A stretch of DNA of 64,000 bases, from the NCBI RefSeq assembly GCF_011752935.1, contig NZ_VWWO01000001.1, forward strand, positions 3,224,001 to 3,288,000. The letters are read 5' to 3'. Positions 16,383 to 26,381 of this stretch are shown here, piece by piece. Position 1 is the stretch's first letter, and every line of letters starts with the position of its first letter. Under the pieces are notes generated by a model. The model saw only the letters and a list, made by a program, of their open reading frames with translations. It was not told the DNA's origin and did not search any database. Position numbers and translations under genes: made by a program. Origin of the DNA: Chitinophaga sp. Cy-1792. Lineage in GTDB: Bacteria > Bacteroidota > Bacteroidia > Chitinophagales > Chitinophagaceae.

Positions 16383-17479
16383 CTTGCAAACTTTTTTTGC
16401 CAACAATTTTGATAGAAGTGTAATGTAGATGCCACTGTTTTTTCCCAGGTAAATTGCTGTACTCTGGCCAGTCCTTTGCTGATCAGCCGTTGCCGGTAAC
16501 TGTCTTGTTCCAGTTCCTGTATGCGGAAGGCAAAAACTTCCGGCAAAGGCTCGTCTGCAAGTATGCCGGCATCGCCTACAACTTCCGGAATGGAAGTGCG
16601 GTTACAGGCAACTACCGGGCAACCGGCCTTCATGGCTTCTCCCGGAGGAAATCCAAAGCCTTCGTAAACAGAAGGGTAGAGCAGGCAAAAGGCCTGATTA
16701 TACAAGTGGTTCAGTGTTTCTTTACTAACTACCGGCAGCAGATGGTGCCTGCCTGGCAGCAATTTTTTCAGCAGCGCATTTTCTGTTGCTGATGTGGCCC
16801 CACCACCAACAGCTACCAGGTGGTAATTTTCCGGTAACAACGCCAGCGCCTGTACTGCGGTGTTGAAATGTTTATAATAGTTTCTGGCGCCCACATACAA
16901 CACGTACGCCGGAATATTTTTCTTTGCCAGCACCGATGGCCAGGAGCGTTTATCCATCACGGAAAAGTCGCTGCCTATGCCGTGGTGTATCACGCTGACG
17001 CTGGCTGCGCGTGCCTGCGGATAGAAATGATATAGTTCACTCCTGGTACTTTCAGAAATACAGATGATTCCATCTGCCTTCCTGATGCCATAGGCTTTCT
17101 GGGTGGTATTGAATAACCCTCTCGGAAAACGTGTGGCCAGCTTACGCTCATGTGCAAAGTCATGCACGGTGAGTATGTTCAGTATATTTTTCTGGGGAGA
17201 TACCCGCATATAGCCTGCATGATATATGGCGCCTGCCGGCAAAGTATACCGCAGCGGGAGGTACCGCAGCAGACCCGCCGGTAGTTTGCTTTCCCGGATA
17301 CATGGATAATCGTTGTATTGTAACTGTTGCTCAAAAACATTATCCGCGGTAAGCCGGGTATTCAGAAAGGATACACGCTGCCCGCTATTGCAGATACCCT
17401 TCAATAGTTCATACCAGTAGGCAGATACCCCGCCTGCCTGCTGAATGCTGAAAACGATATTGTCCAAATAGATATTCAT
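16379..17479 (-). CDS. Family 4 glycosyltransferase
   Basis: A 366-residue GT-B fold transferase. The acceptor domain contains VHDFAHERK and ICISESTRSELY; the donor domain contains YVLYVGARNYYKHF and the GT4 E-x7-E region as PSVYEGFGFPPGEAMKAG. Proteins with this pattern are often mannosyl- or rhamnosyltransferases, but specificity cannot be fixed. Five bases separate it from the upstream polymerase gene and its stop overlaps the next fkbM start, so it is inside the operon. No signal peptide; cytoplasmic or peripheral membrane. Confidence 0.92.
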   Translation of the reverse strand: MNIYLDNIVFSIQQAGGVSAYWYELLKGICNSGQRVSFLNTRLTADNVFEQQLQYNDYPCIRESKLPAGLLRYLPLRYTLPAGAIYHAGYMRVSPQKNILNILTVHDFAHERKLATRFPRGLFNTTQKAYGIRKADGIICISESTRSELYHFYPQARAASVSVIHHGIGSDFSVMDKRSWPSVLAKKNIPAYVLYVGARNYYKHFNTAVQALALLPENYHLVAVGGGATSATENALLKKLLPGRHHLLPVVSKETLNHLYNQAFCLLYPSVYEGFGFPPGEAMKAGCPVVACNRTSIPEVVGDAGILADEPLPEVFAFRIQELEQDSYRQRLISKGLARVQQFTWEKTVASTLHFYQNCWQKKFAR

Positions 17480-17484
17480 AACAA

Positions 17485-18918
17485 TTAAGCCAGTGCAGTG
17501 ATAGCTTCTTCGCTATGCATAGATGGCGATACTTCTCCATATACACATAATAAAGAGGTCATCAACAGAAATAAATCTATCTGACTAAAAAAGAAACATA
17601 CGGCGATAAATACCAGGTAGTTTTTTTGAAATAATGGTAATCCGGGTCGTGATCTGGTAACCAGCCAGAAAATAAAAATCAGGCCGATCAATCCGAATTC
17701 TGCCAGCACATAAAACCATCGCATGTTGAGGTTATGACCGCCAACGCCTTCGAAACGGTTTTCATACCGCAGGTTCCCGTCAAAGTAACTCGCCGGAATG
17801 AACATACTGTTTCCCGGGCCATAGCCGGTGGCCAGCAAATAGGGGTTGTCCTGCAGGAAGTTAACGATGGGTAACTCCATGTCGCGCTGCAACGGAATAC
17901 CCAGGTATACGTTGTCCTGTTGCCAGTATTTGGTATCGTACCTGTCTACGGAACGCTCCAGCAACATCTGGTATACTGGTTGGTTCCTGTTTTTCAGGTA
18001 GAGTTTCATCAGCGTATCTTTCATGCCTGCCACCATCATAAACATACCAACGATTATACCCAGACTCGTCAGTATTTTGAGTCTGACCACCGGCCAGCGG
18101 TACAGCAGCAGAAATACAATGCCGGCACTGAGTATATTGGTCCAGAAAGTTTGTGAAGAGGTGATGGTGGCCATCATAAAAGCCCATAAGGCGTACCTGT
18201 ATTTTCTGTTGTATAAGAAGATGGGAATGGTGACGGACATAAACGCACTGAATACCTTTGGTTCGGCAAACAGCGCCTGGATGCGAATTCCCAGTGGTCC
18301 GTTTATTTGCTGGTACATATATCTTTCCTGCAAGCCCAGCAGCTGTCCCAGTATCTGGTTTTTCAGTACAACGAGTACAAACAGCTGAATGACGCCCATC
18401 CAGCAGGAGAAAACGGCGATGCGCATCATTGTGTTACAGAAGGCGTCGAAGGATAGTGAATGCCTGTCCTGTACTATCTTTGAGCCAATGGCAAACATCG
18501 GCAGATATGTCTTTATATAAAAATATAATGGACGCAGGTAGAAGCTCATGCCGCTGCCCTGCCATTCAAAAGGATTTTTATAAAATGCGGTGATCATCAT
18601 CACCATTATCTGCAAAATCAATGGTAGTAGTAACAGCCAGAGGTACGAATTCCGGATGTATAGTCTGCCTGTCAGCAGCTGGTGTAGCTGATCTGCCATA
18701 ATAAACATGGCAATGAAGAAGGAAGAGCTAAAGGTGGGGCCTATGTAGATCATAGTGTAAGCCTCTGTGGCAAAGGCATACAGCAGCATGTCGATGATGT
18801 TGATACGCTTTTTATAGTAGAGATACAGCAATGTCAGGGCAATGATGAGTGGCATCATTTCCTTGAATACCTCCACGAAGAGGTTACTGCTTTTCAGATC
18901 TAATACTGTTGTCTCCAC
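17485..18918 (-). CDS. O-antigen polymerase/ligase-like membrane protein (Wzy candidate)
   Basis: A 477-residue integral membrane protein with about 11-12 hydrophobic helices and one large soluble loop (about residues 310-395), the architecture of Wzy polymerases. It would join repeat units in the periplasm after Wzx flips them. Sequence conservation in this group is low; the call rests on topology, the loop and position between glycosyltransferase genes in a locus with Wzx, Wza and Wzc. A WaaL-type ligase is the alternative, less likely because an export machinery is encoded alongside. Confidence 0.8.
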   Translation of the reverse strand: METTVLDLKSSNLFVEVFKEMMPLIIALTLLYLYYKKRINIIDMLLYAFATEAYTMIYIGPTFSSSFFIAMFIMADQLHQLLTGRLYIRNSYLWLLLLPLILQIMVMMITAFYKNPFEWQGSGMSFYLRPLYFYIKTYLPMFAIGSKIVQDRHSLSFDAFCNTMMRIAVFSCWMGVIQLFVLVVLKNQILGQLLGLQERYMYQQINGPLGIRIQALFAEPKVFSAFMSVTIPIFLYNRKYRYALWAFMMATITSSQTFWTNILSAGIVFLLLYRWPVVRLKILTSLGIIVGMFMMVAGMKDTLMKLYLKNRNQPVYQMLLERSVDRYDTKYWQQDNVYLGIPLQRDMELPIVNFLQDNPYLLATGYGPGNSMFIPASYFDGNLRYENRFEGVGGHNLNMRWFYVLAEFGLIGLIFIFWLVTRSRPGLPLFQKNYLVFIAVCFFFSQIDLFLLMTSLLCVYGEVSPSMHSEEAITALA

Positions 18919-18924
18919 AATGAA

Positions 18925-19833
18925 TTATTTTGTTGTCAGTCGCGTATATAACTTCATCAGCCGGGGGCTTGTTTTGATAAAATCACGTACCACCAGGTAA
19001 GTCCTGCTGGGCGAAAACATGACCTTACTGGCGTAGTTGTCTGCTTCCTGGTCTATTGATCTTTTCTGCGGATGTACGATATCGGTGATTTCGCCGTAAG
19101 CGATTTTGCTGAACCAGGGTGGTATCCGCTGGGTGTGGGTGCTTTCGGCATCATATCCGATATTACGTACCATGCTTACATTTGGGGCGATGACCCATCC
19201 TTTGTTGAACCATACGGAGAGGAACCACTGCACGTCCCAGGTATCGAGCTTGCCGTTCATTATCCAGTGGTAGTCGTGCAGGAGTGTTCTGCTGAGTCCT
19301 GTTGTAGTATGGTGTTTGTATCTGGAAAGGGAAAAGTCGTAGTATTTCCATGCGCGGCGCCAGGTGGCCCATCCCCAGATGTGTGCCATGCGGGAATAGT
19401 AATAGGAGGCATTTCCGCGTTGATTGCCAAACTGAAAGTTGCTGCCATTGATATGCATGACGTACTGGTCTTGCCGGTAGTGGTGGAGCATATTGGTACA
19501 GAAATCAAAGAAGCTGGGGGCTGGCATGCAATCATCTTCCAGGATAATACCTTCTTCTTCCTGCTCAAAGAACCAGCTGATAGCGCTGCTGACGGCCTTT
19601 CCGCAACCGAGGTTACCGGTGCGGAAGAGGGTGGTTATCTGGCAGGTCCAGTCGATGGCTTCCAGTACTGCATTCCTGGTCGTTTCACATTGCAGGGTTT
19701 CTTCCGGGCGATTGTCTCTGGGGCCATCGGCTGCAATATATATGCGGCGGGGTTTCACCGCACGCAGGTGCCTGATAAGCTCCAGTGATTTTGCTTTCCT
19801 GTTAAAAATCAATATCAGTACGGGGGTATTCAT
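18925..19833 (-). CDS. Glycosyltransferase, GT-A fold
   Basis: A 302-residue transferase with a nucleotide-diphospho-sugar (GT-A) fold. It opens with TPVLILIFNRKAKSLELI, has the metal-binding acidic motif GIILEDDCMP near residue 97, and the segment WGWATWRRAWKYYD typical of a glycosyltransferase group often named after HlpA-like proteins. It lies between the polymerase and an fkbM gene with spacings of 6 and 12 bases. It probably adds one sugar of the repeat unit; the sugar is not known. Confidence 0.87.
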   Translation of the reverse strand: MNTPVLILIFNRKAKSLELIRHLRAVKPRRIYIAADGPRDNRPEETLQCETTRNAVLEAIDWTCQITTLFRTGNLGCGKAVSSAISWFFEQEEEGIILEDDCMPAPSFFDFCTNMLHHYRQDQYVMHINGSNFQFGNQRGNASYYYSRMAHIWGWATWRRAWKYYDFSLSRYKHHTTTGLSRTLLHDYHWIMNGKLDTWDVQWFLSVWFNKGWVIAPNVSMVRNIGYDAESTHTQRIPPWFSKIAYGEITDIVHPQKRSIDQEADNYASKVMFSPSRTYLVVRDFIKTSPRLMKLYTRLTTK

Positions 19834-19845
19834 CTGCTGTTGATT

Positions 19846-20556
19846 TTAATCATTCGGACCCATATAATTTCCTTGCAGGTCGCGGAAGAAGTAGGTGTAA
19901 AATGTTTTTGCAAAGAGGCCATAACCTTTCTGGTCCATGAATTTCAGCAGTTCGCTGTTATTTCCTTTTTCCAGTTCGTATGGCGTAGATTCTACCAGCA
20001 CGATGGCCGGGCGGTACTTATGCCAGTTATTGGAGCGAAGTACTTCCAGGTCCATGCCTTCTACGTCTATGGTCATAAAGTCGATGGTCGTAGATTTCAG
20101 GTGCCGGTCGAGGATAGCTGCCAGGGGCATTGTCTCGATCTTTTTGCTGTCTATGACCTTGTAACATTCTTTCTGTGTATATTCTCTGACACGTTCTTCC
20201 GAGAACGTATTTAATGCCGGTTCATTGAAGATGGAATAGGTGAGGTGCTGTGGTTCTCTGCTGACGCCCATTTCCAGGTTGGTGTCGCCGGGGCGGTGTT
20301 TGTTGAAAAGCGCCATGGTGCCTGGTCGTGGATCTATATTGATACCTCTCCAGTTCTTTTTATAAAACAGGTAGGTATTGGAGAAACGGAAGGGGTGGTG
20401 TGCGCCAACATCGACGTATACGCCATCTTTCTTTTCATCGAAGATGCGTTTCAGGATCAGGTCTTCCCCTTCGGAGCTATAGGCGAGCACACTATACCGG
20501 AGTTTAGGGAATAGCCTGGTGACGAGGCTTTTCGTTATATTTTTTACGTTATTCAT
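19846..20556 (-). CDS. FkbM family methyltransferase (third copy)
   Basis: A 236-residue SAM-dependent methyltransferase of a shorter FkbM subtype. The SAM loop is VYVDVGAHHPFRFSNTY, followed by GINIDPRPGTM and, near residue 165, TIDVEGMDLEVL. Its start overlaps the stop of the flippase gene by eight bases. The DVGAH subtype is common beside glycosyltransferases in polysaccharide loci. It is clearly different from the DIGAN/DVGAN proteins in the same region. Confidence 0.9.
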   Translation of the reverse strand: MNNVKNITKSLVTRLFPKLRYSVLAYSSEGEDLILKRIFDEKKDGVYVDVGAHHPFRFSNTYLFYKKNWRGINIDPRPGTMALFNKHRPGDTNLEMGVSREPQHLTYSIFNEPALNTFSEERVREYTQKECYKVIDSKKIETMPLAAILDRHLKSTTIDFMTIDVEGMDLEVLRSNNWHKYRPAIVLVESTPYELEKGNNSELLKFMDQKGYGLFAKTFYTYFFRDLQGNYMGPND

Positions 20557-21892
20557 CGGCCAGTGGGTTATTGGGGTGAAGGAATAGTTGTTTGCTGAAG
20601 CGCCGGCGTAACAGTGTCAGGCCTTCAGCGGCATCTGCGTATATGCGTGCAGGGTAGAGCATTTTCCAGCTCAGTAATATGGCCTGCCTGCTGCTGTCGA
20701 GTAATACCGTCGTGATAAATACGGTGCTGTAGGCCGCTACGGTGGCTATGGCAGCACCTTTTCCCCCAATAGTAGGAATCAGGATGATATTGAGGATGAT
20801 ATTTACTATCAGGCCGGCAACATTACCATACAGATAGAGTTTGTAGCGGCTTTCTACGAAAAGATATTGCACCAGTACCATCATCAGGAATACAGGAATA
20901 ACGGCCCAGATATGTATCTGAAGGATGGCGCCAGCGTTGACATAGGCGCTTCCATATAGCCAGAATAGCAGTGGCCTGGCGGTGATGCTGATGCCCAGCG
21001 CCAGTATGGTGCTGATAACGCCTGATGCCCGGAGCCATTTTTCGAGCGTCCGGAGGTACACGGTCTGTCCTTCCGATTTCTTTTTGAAAAGAATAGGCAG
21101 CATGGCGGTGCTGATGACGGTAGGCAGGGCATACCATAATTCTGATATGCGGATGGCCACCACATAATTACCCAGTTCGGCGGGGGTACTCAGGAAGTTG
21201 AGCAGTACATTATCCACCTTCATGAACAGTACGACCACCAGGCCGCCGAGTATCAGCACCCAGGAGTCACGGAGCAGCTTTCCCGCCATTTTGAAATTGA
21301 TAAAGCGCGGATGAAGGGTGGTGTGCCGCAGGTACCTGTAAAGTATCCAGGAATAGGCGCAGGCGAGTTCCAATGCCGCCAGGGCGAGGAAAACCACGAG
21401 GCCTGCGTTCAAAAATACAGCGATCAGCCTGCATGCCGAGAATGTCAGGAACATAGTTACTTTGGGAACGATCACTGTTTTCAGGCTTTTGCTTACCTGG
21501 TAATAACCATCCATGACGTCAAAAGACTGGAAGAGGATGGTGGTGCTGGAAAAGCAGATGCAGAGCAGGTATACCGGGTTGGGGTTCATGAGATATACCA
21601 GCACTATGCTGAGGATCATGCAAAGCATTGCTGCGGTGATACGTATAAATAGTATAGTCGTTACCGTAGTACGTGTATCCTGTTCTGCCATTAGTTCTTT
21701 AATGATCAGCTTGTCCATGCCCAGAATGGCGATACTTCCCATAATGGCACTGACGGCGATCGTATAACTCCAGATGCCGAATGTGCCTGGCCCCAGGTGA
21801 CGCGCAAGCAGTGCCAGTACCAGTATCCCTGGAAATAACCGGCTGATTTTATCTGCCAGCAGCCATCCTGTATTTTCTACCAGTTTATGCAA
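20549..21892 (-). CDS. Oligosaccharide flippase (Wzx-like, MOP superfamily)
   Basis: A 447-residue protein with 12-14 membrane helices, full length for a Wzx flippase. The N-terminus (NTGWLLADKISRLFPGILVL) and the GTFGIWSYTIAVSA segment match the polysaccharide-biosynthesis family. It would move the undecaprenyl-linked repeat unit across the inner membrane. Its start overlaps the wzc stop by eight bases and its stop overlaps the next fkbM start, so translation in this stretch is likely coupled. Confidence 0.93.
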   Translation of the reverse strand: MHKLVENTGWLLADKISRLFPGILVLALLARHLGPGTFGIWSYTIAVSAIMGSIAILGMDKLIIKELMAEQDTRTTVTTILFIRITAAMLCMILSIVLVYLMNPNPVYLLCICFSSTTILFQSFDVMDGYYQVSKSLKTVIVPKVTMFLTFSACRLIAVFLNAGLVVFLALAALELACAYSWILYRYLRHTTLHPRFINFKMAGKLLRDSWVLILGGLVVVLFMKVDNVLLNFLSTPAELGNYVVAIRISELWYALPTVISTAMLPILFKKKSEGQTVYLRTLEKWLRASGVISTILALGISITARPLLFWLYGSAYVNAGAILQIHIWAVIPVFLMMVLVQYLFVESRYKLYLYGNVAGLIVNIILNIILIPTIGGKGAAIATVAAYSTVFITTVLLDSSRQAILLSWKMLYPARIYADAAEGLTLLRRRFSKQLFLHPNNPLADE

Positions 21893-24269
21893 TGCGTTTG
21901 GCTGTTTTTCTGATCAATGCGCGCCAGCTGTATTTGCGGCCTTTCTGTTCTTCATAGCTATATTTTCCATAGTAGTAATGTGGGTAGAAGGAATGTTGTT
22001 CTATGCCGTTAAAGATGAGCCCCTTCTTCTTGAAATAATTCTCCCGCAGTACCTCTTCCATCTGTGCCAGCTTGGCTTTGAGGGTATAGTTGTAGCGAAT
22101 GGTAAAGAGGGTACAGTCTACAAACGGGGCGATACTTTTCGCATCAGATACGATGCCTACCGGCGACGTGTCTATTACTACATAATCGAAGGCGGACTTT
22201 AGTTCCTGGAGCAGGTGTGCCATCTGCTGGCCTTCGATCAGCTCTACCGGATTGGGTGGTATAGGACCGGACGACACGATGTAGAGGTTTTCGGCGCCGG
22301 GTACTTTGCGGACAATTTCTTCCAGCGATGCATGTCCAAGTAAGTAATTGGTAATACCTGTACGGTGGTCCATATTAACGAAGGAGGAGAGCTTGGGTTT
22401 GCGCAGGTCCATTTCTACCATCACCACCTTTTTGCCATTCACTGTTAATGAATTGGCGATATGCGTGGTAAGGAAGGTTTTGCCTTCACCGGAAATGCTG
22501 GAGGTAAGCATAATGGTAGCGGAACCTTTATGGTCTGCCAGCAGGAAACGCAGATTGGTACGCAGGTTGAGGATCTGTTCTGTCAGCACTGATTTCTGGG
22601 GCAGGGAAAGATCCCTCACAAATTCTTTCTGCTGGAATATTTCTGCAATAACCGGCAGGTCAAAAATTTCTTCTATTTCAGACCTGTTGAGGATACGCGG
22701 ATTGAGGAAATATTTTATGTAGATATATATGCTGACGGCCACCAGTGCCAGTACGAGGAAGCTGATATATATCAGTGGTTTCTTCGGGCTGACAGGGTCT
22801 TCCGGTACATAGGCCGGTGCGATGATTTTATTATCGGTTACCGTACTGGCATTGCTTACAGAGGCTTCTTCTTTCTTTTTCAGTAAGAAGAGATAGAGAT
22901 TTTCTTTTACCCCCTGTTGTCGTTTTATATTTACGTATTCCCTGGCGTATGCCGGTATCTGGGCGATCTTATTGTTGATGCCATTAACTTTTTCCTGTGT
23001 CTGTTGCTGTACCACGCCGGCATTTCTTTTATATCCGCTGATATAGTCGCGGATGGTGGCGCGGGCATCCTTTACCTGGGCGGTGGCGTTTTGCATGATC
23101 ACATTGTCGGGTTGCAGGGAGAGGGAGAGTTTGCGGTTTTCGCGCAGTGCTTCCTCGTACCGGTTGATCATGGCGGTGAGGGTGCCGTCTACACTGCCGC
23201 CAACGGGAGCAAACGGGTAGTTGGCATCGGGCATATTGATGTAGTCTTCTACCTGGTCGAGTACAGAGACCTGCATATTGGCCTCACTGAGCCGCGAGTC
23301 GGCTTCTTTTACCTGTTCCAGTGCCAGTTTGGAGCTGGCGTCGATGTCGGTGATGCCACGTTGTACCTTGAAATGTTCTTCCTGGCCTTCCAGCAAACCC
23401 AGCTCATCTTTCAGGGAGTCTATGCGGGTGTTGAGGAAATGAATGGTTTTGAGGCCGGATTTATTTTTATCGCTGAGTGTGTATTCGTTGTATTCATCCA
23501 GGAGCGCGTTGAGGAAGTCGGCGCTGCGTTGGGCAACGGGATCTTTGTAACTCAGCAGGATGACGGTGGCATCTCTGTTGACGAGCGTTGTATTGATATC
23601 TTCGACCGTTTTTGCAGCCAGTTCAATCACAGAATCCACCGCGATGCGGTAATGGTCTGGCAGGGCTGCTGTGGCAGTGGTATTGGCATGGAGCAGGAAG
23701 GTATCTTTGCCAAATGTAAATGGTTGGTCTGCATGTACGGATATGGCGGTAGCCTTTCCTTTTTTGCCTGCTTTGGCGCGGAGGTTATAGGTGTTTTTAT
23801 CTGCCTTAACGTCGAAGGTATAATTACCAATCCGGGCATTATTACTTAAAACCCTGATCAGGAGGGGTGGGTTTACATATAATTCGTTTGTATGGAGTGG
23901 TTGTTTGTCGTAATACCGGAGGTTGAAAGCACCTGCGCTGATGACTCTCTGGAGGAGTACCGGCGACTGGAGGACTTCCATTTCATTCTCCATATTTTTA
24001 CCATCTTTGAAGAGTGACAATGATTTCAGGGCATCGGCTTCTTCACTGTTGCCTGTTTTTTTATCATCGCGGATATATAATCTGGCGGTAGCCATATAAT
24101 CCGGCTTGGCATATTTCAGGTACATGTATCCGGCACCGGTGGCCAGCAGGATGGCTACCAGGTATAAGGGCCAGTGGAACAGCATTTTCCGGAGAAGATC
24201 GGAAAGGTCCAGGGCTTTGGTGGTATTGTGTACTACTTTGAGAGGTGCCATACAAAAGGGTTTTATCAT
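21885..24269 (-). CDS. Polysaccharide biosynthesis tyrosine autokinase (Wzc-like)
   Basis: A 794-residue inner-membrane co-polymerase with a cytoplasmic BY-kinase. Order of parts: first membrane helix about residues 33-52, Wzz-type periplasmic domain with long coiled coils, second helix about 505-525, then the kinase with Walker A SSISGEGKTFLTTHIA, Walker A' VEMDLRKPKL and Walker B YVVIDTSP. The last 35 residues hold a Tyr cluster (FYPHYYYGKYSYEEQ), the autophosphorylation tail. Chain length and export would depend on its phosphorylation cycle. Its ATG overlaps the stop of the wza-like gene (ATGA). The later Met at codon 7 is less likely for that reason. Confidence 0.95.
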   Translation of the reverse strand: MIKPFCMAPLKVVHNTTKALDLSDLLRKMLFHWPLYLVAILLATGAGYMYLKYAKPDYMATARLYIRDDKKTGNSEEADALKSLSLFKDGKNMENEMEVLQSPVLLQRVISAGAFNLRYYDKQPLHTNELYVNPPLLIRVLSNNARIGNYTFDVKADKNTYNLRAKAGKKGKATAISVHADQPFTFGKDTFLLHANTTATAALPDHYRIAVDSVIELAAKTVEDINTTLVNRDATVILLSYKDPVAQRSADFLNALLDEYNEYTLSDKNKSGLKTIHFLNTRIDSLKDELGLLEGQEEHFKVQRGITDIDASSKLALEQVKEADSRLSEANMQVSVLDQVEDYINMPDANYPFAPVGGSVDGTLTAMINRYEEALRENRKLSLSLQPDNVIMQNATAQVKDARATIRDYISGYKRNAGVVQQQTQEKVNGINNKIAQIPAYAREYVNIKRQQGVKENLYLFLLKKKEEASVSNASTVTDNKIIAPAYVPEDPVSPKKPLIYISFLVLALVAVSIYIYIKYFLNPRILNRSEIEEIFDLPVIAEIFQQKEFVRDLSLPQKSVLTEQILNLRTNLRFLLADHKGSATIMLTSSISGEGKTFLTTHIANSLTVNGKKVVMVEMDLRKPKLSSFVNMDHRTGITNYLLGHASLEEIVRKVPGAENLYIVSSGPIPPNPVELIEGQQMAHLLQELKSAFDYVVIDTSPVGIVSDAKSIAPFVDCTLFTIRYNYTLKAKLAQMEEVLRENYFKKKGLIFNGIEQHSFYPHYYYGKYSYEEQKGRKYSWRALIRKTAKRIA

Positions 24270-25024
24270 TTACTCAGGAGCACAATGGTGGTACCGAGTG
24301 AAATAAGGGCTATGATCGCAGGCAGCAGGATAACAGACTTTGATGTCGGGAATTTCTTATTGGAACCGGGTCTGACATATACCACATCATTATTTTCCAG
24401 GTAGTAGTAAGGAGAGCTTAACATTTTGCTGTCGGTAAGATTAATACTGGCGTATTGTTTTACACCATCCACTTCCCGGATCACCATGACATTGTCGCGT
24501 TCGGCGGTGACGTTAAGGTCGCCGGCCATACTGAGGGCATCCAACAGAGAAACTCTTTCCGTACCTATTTTAAAGGAGCCGGGGCGGGCTACATCACCGA
24601 GTACGGATACTTTAAAGCTTACGATGCGGGTAGATACGTATACATTTTTTAAAGATTTAGCAAGTTTGTCACCCACGATGGTATTGATTTCGGAGGTGGT
24701 TTTGTCATTGACATTCACTTCTCCTACGATGGGCAGATTGACATTACCGGCGGCATCTACGAGGTAGCCCTGGTCTATTCCGCCGTTGGTCATGTTGTTG
24801 GTACCCATGGGGTTTGGGTTAAAGATCATCGATATGTCTTTGTCCAGCGTGGTGATGGTAATCTGGAGCACATCACCGGGGTGCACGCGTAGCGGGGGCA
24901 CGTGCAGTGTTGTATCGCGGCCGTTAGTGCTGACGATATCATTGAAATAGGTGATCTTTTTACTGCTTTGACAGGCAGTAATCACGAAAAGGAGGGTTAG
25001 TAAGTAGTATCGCATGAATGCCAT
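24266..25024 (-). CDS. Polysaccharide export lipoprotein (Wza-like)
   Basis: A 252-residue outer-membrane polysaccharide export protein. The signal peptide (MRYYLLTLLFVITAC) ends at a lipobox Cys; the ATG three codons upstream is the annotated start but the Met at 25015 serves equally well. The Poly_export domain begins near VHPGDVLQITI, an SLBB-type domain follows (FKVSVLGDVARPGSFKI), and the protein ends in a hydrophobic helix. It would form the translocon together with the Wzc-like protein encoded next. Confidence 0.93.
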   Translation of the reverse strand: MAFMRYYLLTLLFVITACQSSKKITYFNDIVSTNGRDTTLHVPPLRVHPGDVLQITITTLDKDISMIFNPNPMGTNNMTNGGIDQGYLVDAAGNVNLPIVGEVNVNDKTTSEINTIVGDKLAKSLKNVYVSTRIVSFKVSVLGDVARPGSFKIGTERVSLLDALSMAGDLNVTAERDNVMVIREVDGVKQYASINLTDSKMLSSPYYYLENNDVVYVRPGSNKKFPTSKSVILLPAIIALISLGTTIVLLSK

Positions 25025-25111
25025 TCTTTTATGGGTCAGTTAATCCGCAATGGGTGATTGCGGTTCAATCTGTCGGTTTTTCAACTATTTTCTGGCAGCT
25101 GTGGTGGTTCG

Positions 25112-26335
25112 TTAAGCTTTTTTATCAGAAACCTCCACCGCCAGCCTGGGTGGTTTTGGAAAAGCCAGTTGCCTGATTTTATCCTGTAATGGTAGTTCGT
25201 ACCAGTAATAAGCGGCAACACTTATAGTAACCAGCACTGAAAAGAAAGCCAGCATTGACCATGGCGAAGACAATATCTGGCGACTGATATTAAATTGATG
25301 GAATAGCAACACAATCAATAACTGTAGTGGGAAGTGAAGGAGATAAATAGCATAGCTGCTGTTGCCGAGGATTGCCCAGCGGCTGCTGAGTGGGCGACGG
25401 ACAGTTTCCAGCAACACCAGTGTGAGAATAGTGCACGGAGATACGGTTAATCTGAATAGCATATTTCTGAGTACAGGGTAAATCTTTTCGGAAGCTTCGG
25501 GGGTTATATGCGACAGCTGATGTAGTCTTAGCCATTCCCAGGCCTGATGTGTTAATGAAAAATAATATCCGACAATGGTATAAGTCCATAGTGCCAGCGT
25601 GATGATACCAATCACCTTTAGGTACTGTTTAGCTTTATTCTGGCGGAGTATGTCCATATAGGCATAGTATACGAGGCCACCCATGAAGAAGGAGAACATC
25701 CCTTTACCGATGAGCATATCATAATGCTGCATGATGGCGCCCACGGGAATGAGCAAAAGGATAAATAGCCTGTTGGCCTGCAAACGGAAGAAGCAGACCA
25801 TATAGAACATCAGGTAGAGTAGTACTTCAATAGACACAGACCAGGACGGTGCGTTGAAGCCAGGGCCTCTTTCAAAACCCCAGTTTTGCATAAATAATAG
25901 GTGCAAAACAAAATCGTAGCTGTCGTTGAATACGAATATAAAGTAGTGCCCCAGGTTTTTCAGGATCAGGAACTGCAGCAGGGCGGCCAGCATGAGGCCG
26001 GCGAAGTGAATGGGATATAACCTGCTCACCCTGTATACCACAAATTTGCCGAACTTCATCTTTCTGGAAGAAAGCCTGTCTGCATACAGCCAGAAGAAAA
26101 TAAATCCGGAGAGCAGGAAGAAGAGGTCTACGGACACCATGCCGTTATTATAGAATACTTCGAACCATGAATAGAGTGGGAGGGACGCTTTATCATAGCC
26201 ATCCTGGAACCATATATCATCTTTATAAAAAAATAATTGCCAGTGATATAGTACGACGATGATGGATGCGATACCTCGTATTGCATCCAGGCCGTAAAAG
26301 TGTACTGGTATCGCCGGTTTATGTGGGTTGTTCAT
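25112..26335 (-). CDS. Acyltransferase family 3 membrane protein (OafA-like)
   Basis: A 407-residue integral membrane acyltransferase with about ten helices. The family signature YGLDAIRGIASIIVVLYHW is at the N-terminus, with the conserved His in the first helix, and SVDLFFLLSGFIFFW follows. These enzymes move acetyl or other acyl groups from the cytoplasm to sugars on the outside; here it probably O-acylates the exopolysaccharide. It is the first gene of the operon, 87 bases ahead of the wza-like gene, with promoter-like sequence upstream. Confidence 0.92.
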   Translation of the reverse strand: MNNPHKPAIPVHFYGLDAIRGIASIIVVLYHWQLFFYKDDIWFQDGYDKASLPLYSWFEVFYNNGMVSVDLFFLLSGFIFFWLYADRLSSRKMKFGKFVVYRVSRLYPIHFAGLMLAALLQFLILKNLGHYFIFVFNDSYDFVLHLLFMQNWGFERGPGFNAPSWSVSIEVLLYLMFYMVCFFRLQANRLFILLLIPVGAIMQHYDMLIGKGMFSFFMGGLVYYAYMDILRQNKAKQYLKVIGIITLALWTYTIVGYYFSLTHQAWEWLRLHQLSHITPEASEKIYPVLRNMLFRLTVSPCTILTLVLLETVRRPLSSRWAILGNSSYAIYLLHFPLQLLIVLLFHQFNISRQILSSPWSMLAFFSVLVTISVAAYYWYELPLQDKIRQLAFPKPPRLAVEVSDKKA

Positions 26336-26381
26336 AAAAATTCAGGATATGCTGGATAGTTAGGATACGTTACTGAATTTA

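Noticed and set aside
22917..23849. 310-codon plus-strand open frame opposite the wzc-like gene
   Set aside because: Antisense shadow of the Wzz/BY-kinase gene; the composition rich in Gly, Val and Phe without domain pattern is typical of shadows.
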